Below the pieces are notes generated by a model, which worked only from the letters and a program-made list of their open reading frames with translations, was not told the DNA's origin and did not search any database. From NCBI GenBank assembly GCA_900468625.1, contig UBUL01000014.1, forward strand, positions 1 to 64,000: 64,000 bases of DNA, read 5' to 3'. Of this stretch, positions 45,339-55,265 are shown piece by piece. The position numbers were made by a program, and so were the translations under genes. This stretch comes from Hyphomicrobiales bacterium. Its GTDB lineage: Bacteria > Pseudomonadota > Alphaproteobacteria > Rhizobiales > Rhizobiaceae. The first letter of the stretch is position 1. Each line of letters starts with the position of its first letter.

Positions 45339-48300
45339 GCATCCACCGCGAAACGCCGAGAGCTGCCTATCTCGCTACATCAGACATCCTACTGATCGTC
45401 TCCGATGCCTCCCTGGGCGATGCAGCCGAGCTCTACATCGCCATCGATAGTGTCGGTCGCGTCAAGGCATTCAACGGGCACGTCGATCTTGGAACCGGCA
45501 TCCGCACGTCACTGGCGCAGATCGTCGCCGAGGAACTGCATGTTCCTTTCGAGCATGTGGAAATGGTGCTGGGCGCGACTTCCGCCGTCCCCAACCAGGG
45601 CGCCACCATCGCCAGCGAGACGATCCAGATCACCGCCGTGCCGCTTCGGCAGGCTGCGGCAACGGCGCGTCACCACCTCATGGCGAAGGCTGCTGCCCTG
45701 AAGGGCACCACGGTCGAGCACCTAGTCCTTGAAGACGGCGTCATCCGCGCCGGCAACGGAGCGAACTGGAGCTTCACCTTCGGCGAACTCGTCGCGGGGG
45801 AGCATGTGCGCCTGTCGATCGACGCCAGTGCCGAGCTGAAGCCCGCGTCTGCCTACCGCATCGTCGGCTCCTCGCGACCGCGCGTGGACATCCCGGCCAA
45901 GGCAACCGGTCAATGGACGTATGTGCATGACGTGCGCGTGCCCGGCATGCTGCATGGCCGGGTCATCCGGCCGCTCTATGCCGGCTTTGATCACGGCGAG
46001 CATGTCGGCAACAGCCTCATATCCATCGATGAAAGCTCGATCGCCCATATCGATGGCGTTGTCGGCGTTGTCGCCATCGGTGATTTCGTCGGCGTCGTCG
46101 CAACGCGCGAGGAAATCGCCATCGAGGCTGCGAAGACGCTGAAGGTCTTGTGGCGGGAACCTCCGCAGCGGCCGGATCTGAACGCGCCGGAGATGGCGCT
46201 GCGTGCTAATCCCGCCACGCCGCGCAAGCTGATCGATCGCGGCAATGTCGAGATGGCTCTCGCCGGCAGCGCGAAACCCATGAACCGCACCTATATCTGG
46301 CCCTATCAGATGCATGGCTCGATCGGGCCGTCCTGCGCCGTGGCCGATTACAGCGAGACCGGGCTGACCGTCTGGTCGGGCACGCAAAACCCCTTCCCCA
46401 TGCGTCGCGATCTGGCACTCCTCCTCGACATGCCCGAGGACATGATCCTCGTGGAGCGCCTGGAAGCCGCCGGCTGCTATGGCCGCAACTGCGCAGACGA
46501 TGTGACTGCCGATGCGGCGCTTCTGTCCCGCGCCGTGCGCGCGCCAGTGCGCGTGCAGCTCACGCGCGAGCAGGAGCATGTCTGGGAGCCAAAGGGCGCT
46601 GCCCAGATCATCGACGTGCGCGGCGGCCTCGATCTTGAGGGCGGTCCTTCGGCCTATGATTTCGAGACGCGCTATCCGTCCAATCTCGCACCGACATTAC
46701 CGCTGATCCTGACCGGCAAGCTCCCGCCGGTATCCGACGTGGTGCAGATGGGCGACCGCACGGCGATCCCACCCTATGCCTATGGCAATCTTCGGGTCAC
46801 CGTCCACGATATGCCGCCGATTGCCCGGGCCTCGTGGTTCCGCGGCGTTTCCGCGATGCCGAACACCTTCGCGCATGAATGCTATATTGATGAACTTGCG
46901 GCCGCGGCCGGCGTCGATCCGATCGAATACCGGCTGCGATACCTTCACGATCCCCGTGCCGTGGACCTCGTGCACGCCCTGGCAGAGCGGGCGAACTGGG
47001 TGCCCCACACAAAATGGGGCACGCTCGGCGGCGAAGGCGACCTGCTTTACGGCCGCGGCTTCGCCTATGCCGTCTATATCCACGGGCCGTTTCCGGGTAA
47101 GGCTGCCGCCTGGGCGGCCTGGGTGGCCGATGTCGCCGTCAACACCGAGACCGGCGAGATCGCCGTAACGAAGGTGATCTGCGCACAGGATTCCGGGATG
47201 ATGATCAATCCCGACGGCGTGCGGCATCAGATCCACGGCAACGTCATCCAGTCCACCAGCCGGGTGCTGAAGGAACGCGTCGAGTTTTCCTCCACCGCCG
47301 TCACCTCGAAGGAATGGGGCGGCTATCCGCTGATCACCTTCCCCGAATTGCCCGATATCGACGTGCTGATGGTTCCAAGACAGGACGAGCCGCCGCTCGG
47401 CGTCGGTGAATCCGCTTCCGTTCCGAGCGCATCGGCCATCGCCAACGCGGTCTATGATGCCACCGGCATACGTTTCCGCGAACTGCCGCTGACACCGGAA
47501 ATGGTGCTGGCGGCGCTGAAGGGCGATACGGCCACGCCGCCTCCCGCACCCCCCGCGAAAAGGAAGCGGTGGTGGAATATCGGCATCTCGGCTGCCGGAG
47601 CCGCGGCAGCAATTTCAGGGCTTGTGGCGATGGCATCCCCATGGCGGCCGGCGATCGCCACGATCGAGCGGCCGGACGTGAATGTCTATAGCGCAGCCAC
47701 GATCGAGCGCGGCCGCCTGGCCGCTGCGGCGGGCGCCTGCAATGTCTGCCATGTCGGCAACGACGGCACACCCTTCGCCGGCGGCCGACGCTTCGAAACG
47801 GCATTCGGCACGGTCTATGCCACCAACATCACGCCGGATGTGAAAAACGGCATCGGCGCCTGGTCCTACACCGCCTTCGAGCGGGCCATGCGTGAAGGCA
47901 TCAGCCGCGATGGCCACCACCTCTATCCGGCCCATCCCTACACATCCTTCGCTGGCGCTGAGGATGCGGACCTGCAGGCGCTCTATGCCTATATGATGAC
48001 GCAGACGGCAGTGGCGGGAAAGGCGCCGGAAACAAAGCTGAAGTTTCCCTATAGCATCCGCATGATGATGGCAGGGTGGAATGCGCTGTTCCTGAAGTCG
48101 ACGCCCGTCACCTACGACCAGACGCGCAATGCCACCTGGAACAGGGGCGCCTATCTCGTCGAGACGCTCGGCCACTGTTCCGCCTGCCACACCGAACGCA
48201 ATGCGCTGGGTGCTGAAAAAACCGGAAGTGCCCATCTCTCGGGCGGCTTTGCCGATGGCTGGGAGGCGCCTGCGCTCAACGCCATGGCCAAGGGTCCGGT

Positions 48301-48883
48301 TGGCTGGACAGAAGATGCCTTCTACGACTACCTGCGCACGGGTCATTCGCGCGACCACGGCAGCGCCGCCGGCCCGATGGCGCATGTGGTGGAGGTCATG
48401 CAGCCACTGCCGGACTCGGACATCCGCGCCATGGCAAATTATCTGGCCAGCCTGAATAAGGACAGCGACCCTTCGAAGGCCGCGGCCCAGAGCCAAGCAG
48501 CGATTGCAGCCAGCGAGGCAGCAAAGGTCAGTGCGGGACTGGTTTCGCCCAAGGGCGAGCGCATCTTCAATGGCGCCTGCGCTACCTGCCATACCGGTAA
48601 CACGGTCCTCTCATCGCTGGCGCTGAACAGCAATCTGCATGCAGATACGCCCGACAATCTCATCCAGGCGGTCCTCGGCGGTGTCGAAGCGCCGGCGATC
48701 CTTGCCGAGACCACCGGCAGAGAAGCGCCGGAAGTCATGTCCATGCCGGCATTCCGCGATACGCTGAACGAGACGCAGCTGAAGGAGCTCACCGACTACC
48801 TGCGCGCCCGTTTCGCGCCGGACAAGCCGGCCTGGAGCGATACATCGGCGGCATTGCAACGCATTGCCGCCGCCGCACACTGA
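45335..48883 (+). CDS. nicB: Nicotinate dehydrogenase large subunit: molybdopterin domain fused to three c-type haem domains
   Basis: A 1182-residue protein (P. putida NicB is about 1187). Residues 1 to about 740 are the xanthine-dehydrogenase-type molybdenum-binding part (AFNGHVDLGTGIRTSLAQIVAEEL and QDSGMMINPDGVRHQIHGNVIQST). A membrane span follows at about 746-770 (WWNIGISAAG). Then come three cytochrome c domains with CNVCH at residue 802, CSACH at 948 and CATCH at 1082. Electrons from nicotinate thus pass through the clusters of NicA to haem and the respiratory chain. A long upstream extension of the frame is not used; the ATG at 45335 overlaps nicA. Confidence 0.96.
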   Translation: MSIHRETPRAAYLATSDILLIVSDASLGDAAELYIAIDSVGRVKAFNGHVDLGTGIRTSLAQIVAEELHVPFEHVEMVLGATSAVPNQGATIASETIQITAVPLRQAAATARHHLMAKAAALKGTTVEHLVLEDGVIRAGNGANWSFTFGELVAGEHVRLSIDASAELKPASAYRIVGSSRPRVDIPAKATGQWTYVHDVRVPGMLHGRVIRPLYAGFDHGEHVGNSLISIDESSIAHIDGVVGVVAIGDFVGVVATREEIAIEAAKTLKVLWREPPQRPDLNAPEMALRANPATPRKLIDRGNVEMALAGSAKPMNRTYIWPYQMHGSIGPSCAVADYSETGLTVWSGTQNPFPMRRDLALLLDMPEDMILVERLEAAGCYGRNCADDVTADAALLSRAVRAPVRVQLTREQEHVWEPKGAAQIIDVRGGLDLEGGPSAYDFETRYPSNLAPTLPLILTGKLPPVSDVVQMGDRTAIPPYAYGNLRVTVHDMPPIARASWFRGVSAMPNTFAHECYIDELAAAAGVDPIEYRLRYLHDPRAVDLVHALAERANWVPHTKWGTLGGEGDLLYGRGFAYAVYIHGPFPGKAAAWAAWVADVAVNTETGEIAVTKVICAQDSGMMINPDGVRHQIHGNVIQSTSRVLKERVEFSSTAVTSKEWGGYPLITFPELPDIDVLMVPRQDEPPLGVGESASVPSASAIANAVYDATGIRFRELPLTPEMVLAALKGDTATPPPAPPAKRKRWWNIGISAAGAAAAISGLVAMASPWRPAIATIERPDVNVYSAATIERGRLAAAAGACNVCHVGNDGTPFAGGRRFETAFGTVYATNITPDVKNGIGAWSYTAFERAMREGISRDGHHLYPAHPYTSFAGAEDADLQALYAYMMTQTAVAGKAPETKLKFPYSIRMMMAGWNALFLKSTPVTYDQTRNATWNRGAYLVETLGHCSACHTERNALGAEKTGSAHLSGGFADGWEAPALNAMAKGPVGWTEDAFYDYLRTGHSRDHGSAAGPMAHVVEVMQPLPDSDIRAMANYLASLNKDSDPSKAAAQSQAAIAASEAAKVSAGLVSPKGERIFNGACATCHTGNTVLSSLALNSNLHADTPDNLIQAVLGGVEAPAILAETTGREAPEVMSMPAFRDTLNETQLKELTDYLRARFAPDKPAWSDTSAALQRIAAAAH

Positions 48884-48893
48884 GGAACGCACA

Positions 48894-51581
48894 TTGCCTG
48901 AAACAGCGGCCATTGCGGATATCGAAAGTCAGGCCCTCTTTGAGCGCCCGACTGCCGCATTTCGTCCTTCAGCCTACTGGTTCTGGCATAGCATTCCCGA
49001 TGAGGCTACCTGCCGGACACAGCTTGCCCATTTCCAGGCGAAGGGCATCGGCACCATCCTGATCCAGGCGCGACTCGCCCTGCCGCGCGAGCAGTACCTG
49101 TCACCGCACTATCTGTCAGCCTACAGGCTGACCGCCGACATCGCGGCTCAACTCGGGCTCAAGCTTGGCATTTATGACGACTATAACTGGATCAGCGGCC
49201 ATGCCGGCGGCAAGACTGTGAAAGGGCGTGACGAACTGCGCGAGCGTCACCTGTTCTGGTCGTCTTCGGCAGATACGCAGGGCACGATAAGCAGGATCCA
49301 TCCGGCATTCACGCTGAAGATGGGCGCCGACATCATTGCCTGGCAATATGAAGGCGGGCGCATCGAATGGTGCGAATGGACTGTCGAGGCAGCAGTGCTG
49401 CATCCCTCCGGCCCAATCGAGGCATATGATCAGATCGTCGACGTGACATCGCAGGTCAGCATCACAGGTTCCGATCGTGCGTCCTGCAGCTATTCCTATG
49501 ATGGCGCGGTTGCATTCGGCTGGACGCTGACGGTCTTCATAAGCGCGCGCTCCGCGACATCACGGATCATCAACTACCTGCTGCCGGAGGCAGCCCAGCG
49601 TTTCATCGACGTTGGCCTCGAACCCATCGTCACAGCCCTTGGCAAGCGCGTGCCCGATCCCGTTGGATCTGTATTCTACGATCAGCCGGCCCCCGGCTTC
49701 TATCGCTGGGACCAGATGGCGGGAAATCTCGGCAACAGCCTGCTGTTTGCGCCTGCGCTGAAAGACTGTGTCCTGTCCAAGACGGGCGTGTCGTTCGCCG
49801 TCGCCCTTCTCGCGGTGGTGCGTAACGTTGGGCCGGAAACCTTGCGACTGCGTGCGTTGTTTCACGCAGCCTATTCCACCCTGATGAACGAGGCATTCTT
49901 TGGCACGCTCAGGGGCTGGGCGGAAGGAAAAGGGATCGTTCTCACGGGGCATGAGATCCTCGCTCATGTCAGCTCGTGGGCACTCAATGGCGGCTTCACA
50001 AGCATCGATCCGCGCGTCGCGCCGGCGGTGGACTTCTTCGGCATCGACGCCATCAGGCACGAAACGGCCGTGGACGCAAACAATCTCACGCCACAGTTGG
50101 CTCCCAAGATGGGTGACTCCGTCGCCCGCTCGAACGGACGCAGCCGCTGCGTCGTGGAAACCTATTTCAGCGCCGAACGCACTGAAATGCGCGCTGCCGG
50201 CCAATGGGAGGTGACGCTGGAGGCATCGCGCGCCCAGGCAATCCGCCTTGCCTGCCTTGGCACACGGCAGTTCCTCTGGCACGGCGTCTACCAGACCGAT
50301 GGACTCGACAACGACCCGATGCCCTTCACCAATCCGCGCTTCGACTTCGCGCCCGGCATCAACTTCGAGCCGTGGTGGCCCTATCATGATCTTTTCGCCG
50401 AAGAGATCGCACGCGTTTCCGCCTTTATCGAACCTGCAAGGCCGCAGGCGCCGATTGCTATTCTCTATCCTCTATACACGGCCTTCGCTGAAGGGCCTCG
50501 CCACGGCCATGCCACCCATATCGGCGCCTGGTGCGAGCAACTGTTGGCGCAGGGCTGCGATTTCATGTTCGTGAGCGAGGCGGATATCGCAAACGCGGCT
50601 ATAGAAGATAGACGGCTGCTTGCATCCGGTCTCGCGTTCGACGCGGTGGTGCTGCCTTCGGTGACGGTATTGGAAACGGCTGTTACGCTTCAAAAGCTCG
50701 ATGCCTTCACGAAGGCCGGCGGTCGGATCTGGTCTTCGGGCGAAACCGTCTCCACGGTTTGCACGGGCGAGAGACTCTCCGGCTCGGTTTGCGTCGCGTC
50801 GCACACCAGAACGATGCCCAATGCCGAAACGGTGTCCGCCCTCCTATCGACCCTGACGCTCGACGGTCCGCAGATTTCGGGCCAAAGGCCGTGGCAATGG
50901 ATCGGTCATGACGTTGACGGCTGGTGGAGGATGGTCGTTTTCAACGATGGCGCAGAAGATATCAGCTTTGACATCCTGCTCGGAGATGGCTTCGATTATG
51001 CGATATGGCAGGTGGAACAAGGGTCTGTCGAAGCCTTCGCCGCCGTTCACAAGCTGACCGTAGAGTTGGAACCGCACGAAGTTCGCTGCATCCGTCTCCG
51101 TCAAAACGACCAGGCGGCTGTCGCCATCGGCCATCTATCGAGCCGACCGGCGCTTGAGCGAAACCGGCTCATTGCTCTGGCAGACGGCTGGACATTCGCG
51201 CCCGGCCAAGATCAGGCCTTCGCGCCTATCTCCGTTGACAGCGGCTGGGAAGAGCAAGGCTTTCCGGCCTTCAGCGGCACGGGCGTCTACCGGCTTTCCT
51301 TCACAACGGAAACCGATACCGACTGGATGCTGGAACTGCCGACCGTTCATACGGCGGTCACTGCTTATATCGATGGAACCGAAGCGGGACGCCGTAGCTG
51401 GCGGCCTTATCGCTTTACACTCGGCTACCTTGCCGCCGGCAGCCACGAGCTCGAGCTTCACGTCGCCAACACGGCGGCAAACCGCTATTACGACAACACA
51501 CCCTATCTCGGCAGCGGCCCAGACAAGAGCGGGCTGACAGCCACACCCCTGCTCATACCGCTGCAAAACAGACCGGAATAA
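48894..51581 (+). CDS. Large GH106-like glycoside hydrolase with jelly-roll tail
   Basis: An 895-residue protein. SAYWFWHSIPDEATCRTQLA, then KGIGTILIQARLALPREQYLS and GLKLGIYDDYNWISGHAGGK, form the start of the barrel of GH106-like alpha-L-rhamnosidases and related glycosidases. A C-terminal half of beta-sandwich character, with RLSFTTETDTDW and LELHVANTAANRYYDNTPYLGSG, is the glycosidase jelly-roll lid. No signal peptide is seen, so it is cytoplasmic. The in-frame ATG at 48864 overlaps nicB; the TTG at 48894 has GAGGAA 6 bases ahead and is preferred. It follows nicB by 10 bp. The exact substrate is unknown. Confidence 0.82.
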   Translation: MPETAAIADIESQALFERPTAAFRPSAYWFWHSIPDEATCRTQLAHFQAKGIGTILIQARLALPREQYLSPHYLSAYRLTADIAAQLGLKLGIYDDYNWISGHAGGKTVKGRDELRERHLFWSSSADTQGTISRIHPAFTLKMGADIIAWQYEGGRIEWCEWTVEAAVLHPSGPIEAYDQIVDVTSQVSITGSDRASCSYSYDGAVAFGWTLTVFISARSATSRIINYLLPEAAQRFIDVGLEPIVTALGKRVPDPVGSVFYDQPAPGFYRWDQMAGNLGNSLLFAPALKDCVLSKTGVSFAVALLAVVRNVGPETLRLRALFHAAYSTLMNEAFFGTLRGWAEGKGIVLTGHEILAHVSSWALNGGFTSIDPRVAPAVDFFGIDAIRHETAVDANNLTPQLAPKMGDSVARSNGRSRCVVETYFSAERTEMRAAGQWEVTLEASRAQAIRLACLGTRQFLWHGVYQTDGLDNDPMPFTNPRFDFAPGINFEPWWPYHDLFAEEIARVSAFIEPARPQAPIAILYPLYTAFAEGPRHGHATHIGAWCEQLLAQGCDFMFVSEADIANAAIEDRRLLASGLAFDAVVLPSVTVLETAVTLQKLDAFTKAGGRIWSSGETVSTVCTGERLSGSVCVASHTRTMPNAETVSALLSTLTLDGPQISGQRPWQWIGHDVDGWWRMVVFNDGAEDISFDILLGDGFDYAIWQVEQGSVEAFAAVHKLTVELEPHEVRCIRLRQNDQAAVAIGHLSSRPALERNRLIALADGWTFAPGQDQAFAPISVDSGWEEQGFPAFSGTGVYRLSFTTETDTDWMLELPTVHTAVTAYIDGTEAGRRSWRPYRFTLGYLAAGSHELELHVANTAANRYYDNTPYLGSGPDKSGLTATPLLIPLQNRPE

Positions 51582-51586
51582 GAACC

Positions 51587-53815
51587 ATGCTGAAACATTC
51601 TACCGTTCCCCTGATGCGCGCCTGGAACAGCTGGTCCGATCGACCGGCGGAAATGGTATTCTTGCCGCTTGGCGTGCGTGTCACGCCCGTTCTCTATTCC
51701 ACGCGCAGCCGCACGACATCGGCGATCGAGCCACGGCGCGACACGGTGCGGCTTGGCCGCCATGCCATCGACGGATCGTTGATCGAACTGGAAACGGAGC
51801 ATAGCGGAACCACCGTCGCCTTCAGAACCGAGAAGTCCGATCCCTTCGCGGTTCGCGGAAATTGGGAGGACAAAGCGGGCGGTGAATGGGGGCTGCGCTT
51901 TTGGCTGACCCTGGCGATTTCGGCAGACGGCGGAGAAGTAGTCACGCATGAAGCCGGCCGCAACGTCACACTCGTCAAGATCGGCACGCGCTTCGTCGCG
52001 GTCGCGACGGCCGAGGCTCCGGTGCATGTGACTGGCCATGACACGATCGACGACCTGCGCGCCGATTTCGAGGCGAATGGATATTTCTACACTGCGAGCC
52101 GGAAAAACGAGGCGCCAGTGATCGCCCTGCGCTTCAATCTGGAAATGATGCGCCAGGGAGCCTATGCCGCCGCCGTGGCCGACAGCGCCGAACTTGCGGT
52201 TCTCAAAGCACAGACCTGCCTTGCGGCCGACAACCCGAGCGCTGCTCCCACCGCCCATAATGGCACGTACGAAGGATCTCTGGACGCGATCCGCGACGTC
52301 GTTGCCTGGAACACGATCTGGGATGAAACCAACTCCCGGCCCTATACGGCTGTGACGCGTATCTGGAATCTCGGCAAATTCGCCGTCTGGTACAATGATC
52401 AGCTGTTTGCCGCTCTGCTGGCCGGTGTCTTCGACGCCGATCTCGCCCGCGAGAATATGGCAACGGCGATGGCAAGCGCCACTCCCCAGGGCAATATCGC
52501 CTGCATCGTCACCTCGAATGATGCCTGGGTGGACCGCAGCCAGCATCCAAACGGCGCGCTCGTTGCCTGGCAGCTTTACCAGCGCACCGGCGAGCGTTCG
52601 CTTCTGGCGGCAAGCTATGATGCGCTGGCCCGCAATCAGCGTTGGTGGCGCGAACACCGCGATCCCGACGCCTCCGGCCTGCTGTCCTGCGGCACATCGG
52701 ACGTCGGCGAAGGCCTCTATAAGGGCACGCACTTTGCCGCGCGCAACGAAACAGGCATGGATAATTCGGCCACTCATGACGAGGCCGTCTACGATCCCAT
52801 CACGCGTACCCTTTCGACATTCGATCTCGGGCTGAATTGCGCGGCGGCGCTTGATGCCGAGATGCTGTCGAAGATAGCCGAGGTTCTCGGCAAGGAGGAG
52901 GATGCCAGTGAATTCGCGGCCATCACCGAACGCTGCCGCAAGCTGATCTCGGAAAACCTGTGGGATGAAAACCGCAACATCTTCGCCAACCGGCAGCGCC
53001 AGGGCGGCTTTGTGCGGTCGCTTTCGCCGACCAGCTTCTATCCCCTGCTATGTGGCGCAGCCACGTCCGAGCAGGCCGAGAAGTTGCTCCAACACCTCAG
53101 CGACGAAACCACCTTCGGCGGGGACTACGTCCTGCCGAACGCGACGCGTGACGATCCCGCCTTTGCCGACAATGTCTACTGGCGTGGCCGCATCTGGCCG
53201 AACGTCAACTACATGGTCTGGCTCGGGCTGCGCCGCTACGGCTTTGCAGCGGAGGCGAATAGGCTTGCGCGGCAGAGCTACGAGCTCTTCATGAAGTCCT
53301 GGAACACGGACCGGATCGCGGCGGAGAACTATAATGCCACGACGGGCGAAGCGATGGACCAGGGCGATACGGATCCCTTTTACATCTGGGCGGCCATGCT
53401 GCCGCTAATGGCTGTCGGGGAGATCATCGACTTCGATCCGTGGAGCGGCTGGACCCTTCACAATGCCGGCGCTGACCTTTCCGTCGGTCCGATGCTGTCG
53501 CCTTCTGGAATGCTTTCGGTCTCGATCTCCGATGGCCTGCTGGAAATGAGCCTGGACGGCCGCGCATCGCTGAAGACTAACCTGCAAACATCGTTCACGC
53601 AGATCGCTGTCAGTGATGCACGTTTCTCCTGCACCATCATTCCGACGGGCAACGACGGGTTTGTCGTGCTTCCGAAGGTCGAGCCAGACCGCATCGTGGC
53701 AGCACATCTCGATGGCCAGGAAGTTCGGTTCGAGGCGAGTACCGATGGCGCGCGTCTCGAAATCGCAAGGGCCACGCACGGCCGGAAACTGGATGTCTAT
53801 TTTTTGACAGTGTGA
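51587..53815 (+). CDS. GH63-like (alpha/alpha)6 glycosidase
   Basis: A 742-residue protein. After a beta-rich N-terminal domain of about 230 residues, the (alpha/alpha)6 barrel has WNTIWDETNSRPYTAVTR, the ETGMDNSATHD segment, and NVYWRGRIWPNVNYMVWLGLRRYG, the last matching the catalytic-base region of GH63 (YgjK/mannosylglycerate-hydrolase type). A small beta tail ends it. It is only 5 bp after the GH106-like gene, so the two products act on one type of glycoside. It has no signal peptide. The sugar specificity cannot be inferred. Confidence 0.85.
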   Translation: MLKHSTVPLMRAWNSWSDRPAEMVFLPLGVRVTPVLYSTRSRTTSAIEPRRDTVRLGRHAIDGSLIELETEHSGTTVAFRTEKSDPFAVRGNWEDKAGGEWGLRFWLTLAISADGGEVVTHEAGRNVTLVKIGTRFVAVATAEAPVHVTGHDTIDDLRADFEANGYFYTASRKNEAPVIALRFNLEMMRQGAYAAAVADSAELAVLKAQTCLAADNPSAAPTAHNGTYEGSLDAIRDVVAWNTIWDETNSRPYTAVTRIWNLGKFAVWYNDQLFAALLAGVFDADLARENMATAMASATPQGNIACIVTSNDAWVDRSQHPNGALVAWQLYQRTGERSLLAASYDALARNQRWWREHRDPDASGLLSCGTSDVGEGLYKGTHFAARNETGMDNSATHDEAVYDPITRTLSTFDLGLNCAAALDAEMLSKIAEVLGKEEDASEFAAITERCRKLISENLWDENRNIFANRQRQGGFVRSLSPTSFYPLLCGAATSEQAEKLLQHLSDETTFGGDYVLPNATRDDPAFADNVYWRGRIWPNVNYMVWLGLRRYGFAAEANRLARQSYELFMKSWNTDRIAAENYNATTGEAMDQGDTDPFYIWAAMLPLMAVGEIIDFDPWSGWTLHNAGADLSVGPMLSPSGMLSVSISDGLLEMSLDGRASLKTNLQTSFTQIAVSDARFSCTIIPTGNDGFVVLPKVEPDRIVAAHLDGQEVRFEASTDGARLEIARATHGRKLDVYFLTV

Positions 53816-53865
53816 GTGGTATTGGCGCCTGATGGAACTTGACAGGCGCAGATCAGCCATATTAC

Positions 53866-53878
53866 TTTGCATACAAAT
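53866..53878. promoter_or_regulatory. Operator-like box A
   Basis: TTTGCATACAAAT is symmetric around CATA (TTTG / CAAA). It recurs identically 201 bp downstream as box B and resembles the CATA-centred nic operators at 44516 and 44645. It lies about 320 bp before the importer start, so it may instead be part of the end of the glycosidase transcript. Confidence 0.55.
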
Positions 53879-54066
53879 AAAAAGAATGCCGGAAGAGCAT
53901 GAGGGTTGAACGGAATTGCCTATCGGGAGCGACACGCTCGCGATAGCAAATTCATAACGACAATGCCTGATAGAATGGCTAGGATTTAACACTGCGCCGA
54001 AAGGCGCTGGGAGAACCCGTACGTTCCAATTGGGTGTGACCAGTCGTCAGCCTCACGTCAATTTAG

Positions 54067-54079
54067 TTTGCATACAAAT
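54067..54079. promoter_or_regulatory. Operator-like box B
   Basis: Second copy of TTTGCATACAAAT, about 110 bp upstream of the importer start codon and close to where its promoter should be. Together with box A it looks like a two-site regulatory element for a MarR or GntR-type protein. Confidence 0.6.
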
Positions 54080-54188
54080 CATATGGCGCGCTTTTAATAA
54101 GCGGACTGCCGATGATTTGCGTGAAGCCTGAGGTCGTCGGCTGCCGCCGCGGCCGTTGACAAGAGTAGATTTTCAAGAGGGGTTCCAA

Positions 54189-55265
54189 ATGACTGAAATC
54201 ACAAGACGCAACACGCTGAAGCTGATGTCCGGAGCGGTCATTGCCGGCGCTGCCTTCTCGGCCATGCCACGCATGGCCTTTTCCGCCGGTAAGATCACGG
54301 TTCTAAACTGGCAGGGTTACGGCACCGACGAAGCCTGGTCGATCAAGGCCTTTGCCGAGAAGACCGGCATCGAGGTCGTCCACGACTACTACAGCTCCGA
54401 GTCGGAAATGCTGACCAAGCTGCGCACCAACCCGGGCGCCTATGATCTCGTCGTTCTCAACGCTGCGCGCTGCGCGCAGGCAACCGCGGAAGACCTCCTG
54501 CAGCCGATCGATTTCAGCAAGGTTCCGAACGCTGCCACGATCGACGCAAATCTGCGCTCCAACGCCAACTTCCTGAAGGATGGCAAGGGCTATGCGGTGC
54601 CATGGGTCTGGGGCATGACTTCGCTCGCCATCCGGGACGGCATGCCTGTTCCAGACAGCTACAAGGTTCTGGCGGATCCCGCCTACAAGGGCCGCGTTGC
54701 CATGGACGACGATGCGGTTATCTGCGTTGCCGCCGGCGCCCTGATGACCGGTCAGGACATGAATAACCCGAAGGATCTCGGTGCCATCCGCGACGCGTTG
54801 AAGTCCATCAAGCCGAACGTCAAGCTGCTGTGGTCGACGGAAGACCAATGGAACAAATCCTTTGCAGCCAAGGAGTTCGACCTTTCGCTCTTCTGGTCGG
54901 GCGGCTCGGTCCGTTCAAAGCGCAATTCGAAGCTGCCTGTCGATTTCGTCGTTCCCAAGGAAGGCGGCATCGGCTGGGTCGATGGTCTCGGTATCCCGGC
55001 GTCGGCTCCCAACGCCGAAGGCGCACTGGTCTTCGCAAACTGGCTGATCGACCCAATCTTCTACCTCGAATGGGCCACCAAGGTCGGCGCACCGGCATCG
55101 TCCAACTCGGCAGCACTTGCAAGCCTGCCGGCCGACGACCTGAGCCGCCAGGTTCACAAGCCGGAATACCTGAAGACCATGGGCATCATGTCGGCTCTGC
55201 CGGATGACCGTCGCGAAGCCTTCAACAACCTGTGGCAGGAAGTGAAAGCCTTCTATGCAGAATGA
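54189..55265 (+). CDS. PotD-like ABC importer substrate-binding protein
   Basis: A 358-residue periplasmic protein. The N-terminus has a twin-arginine signal (TRRNTLKLMSGAVIAGAAFS), cleaved near residue 35. ITVLNWQGYGTDEAWSIKAFAEKTGIEV is the SBP_bac_8 (spermidine/putrescine-like) start, with LAIRDGMPVPDSYKVLADPAYKGRVAMDDD in the middle. Such proteins also bind opines, quaternary amines and other polar nitrogen compounds. An upstream ATG at 54156 is in frame but lies before the signal. The stop overlaps the first permease gene by 11 bp. Confidence 0.93.
   Translation: MTEITRRNTLKLMSGAVIAGAAFSAMPRMAFSAGKITVLNWQGYGTDEAWSIKAFAEKTGIEVVHDYYSSESEMLTKLRTNPGAYDLVVLNAARCAQATAEDLLQPIDFSKVPNAATIDANLRSNANFLKDGKGYAVPWVWGMTSLAIRDGMPVPDSYKVLADPAYKGRVAMDDDAVICVAAGALMTGQDMNNPKDLGAIRDALKSIKPNVKLLWSTEDQWNKSFAAKEFDLSLFWSGGSVRSKRNSKLPVDFVVPKEGGIGWVDGLGIPASAPNAEGALVFANWLIDPIFYLEWATKVGAPASSNSAALASLPADDLSRQVHKPEYLKTMGIMSALPDDRREAFNNLWQEVKAFYAE

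Larger units (their letters stand above)
53816..54188. promoter_or_regulatory. Regulatory region before the spermidine/putrescine-type importer
   Basis: No gene is seen in this 370-bp stretch. It holds two identical boxes, TTTG-CATA-CAAA followed by T, at 53866-53878 and 54067-54079. A near-perfect stem (TATCGGGAGCG / CGCTCGCGATA, 53921-53945) and a small GCGCC-GAAA-GGCGC hairpin (53994-54007) may end transcription of the glycosidase genes. The importer start follows an AGAGGGG Shine-Dalgarno. Confidence 0.6.
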
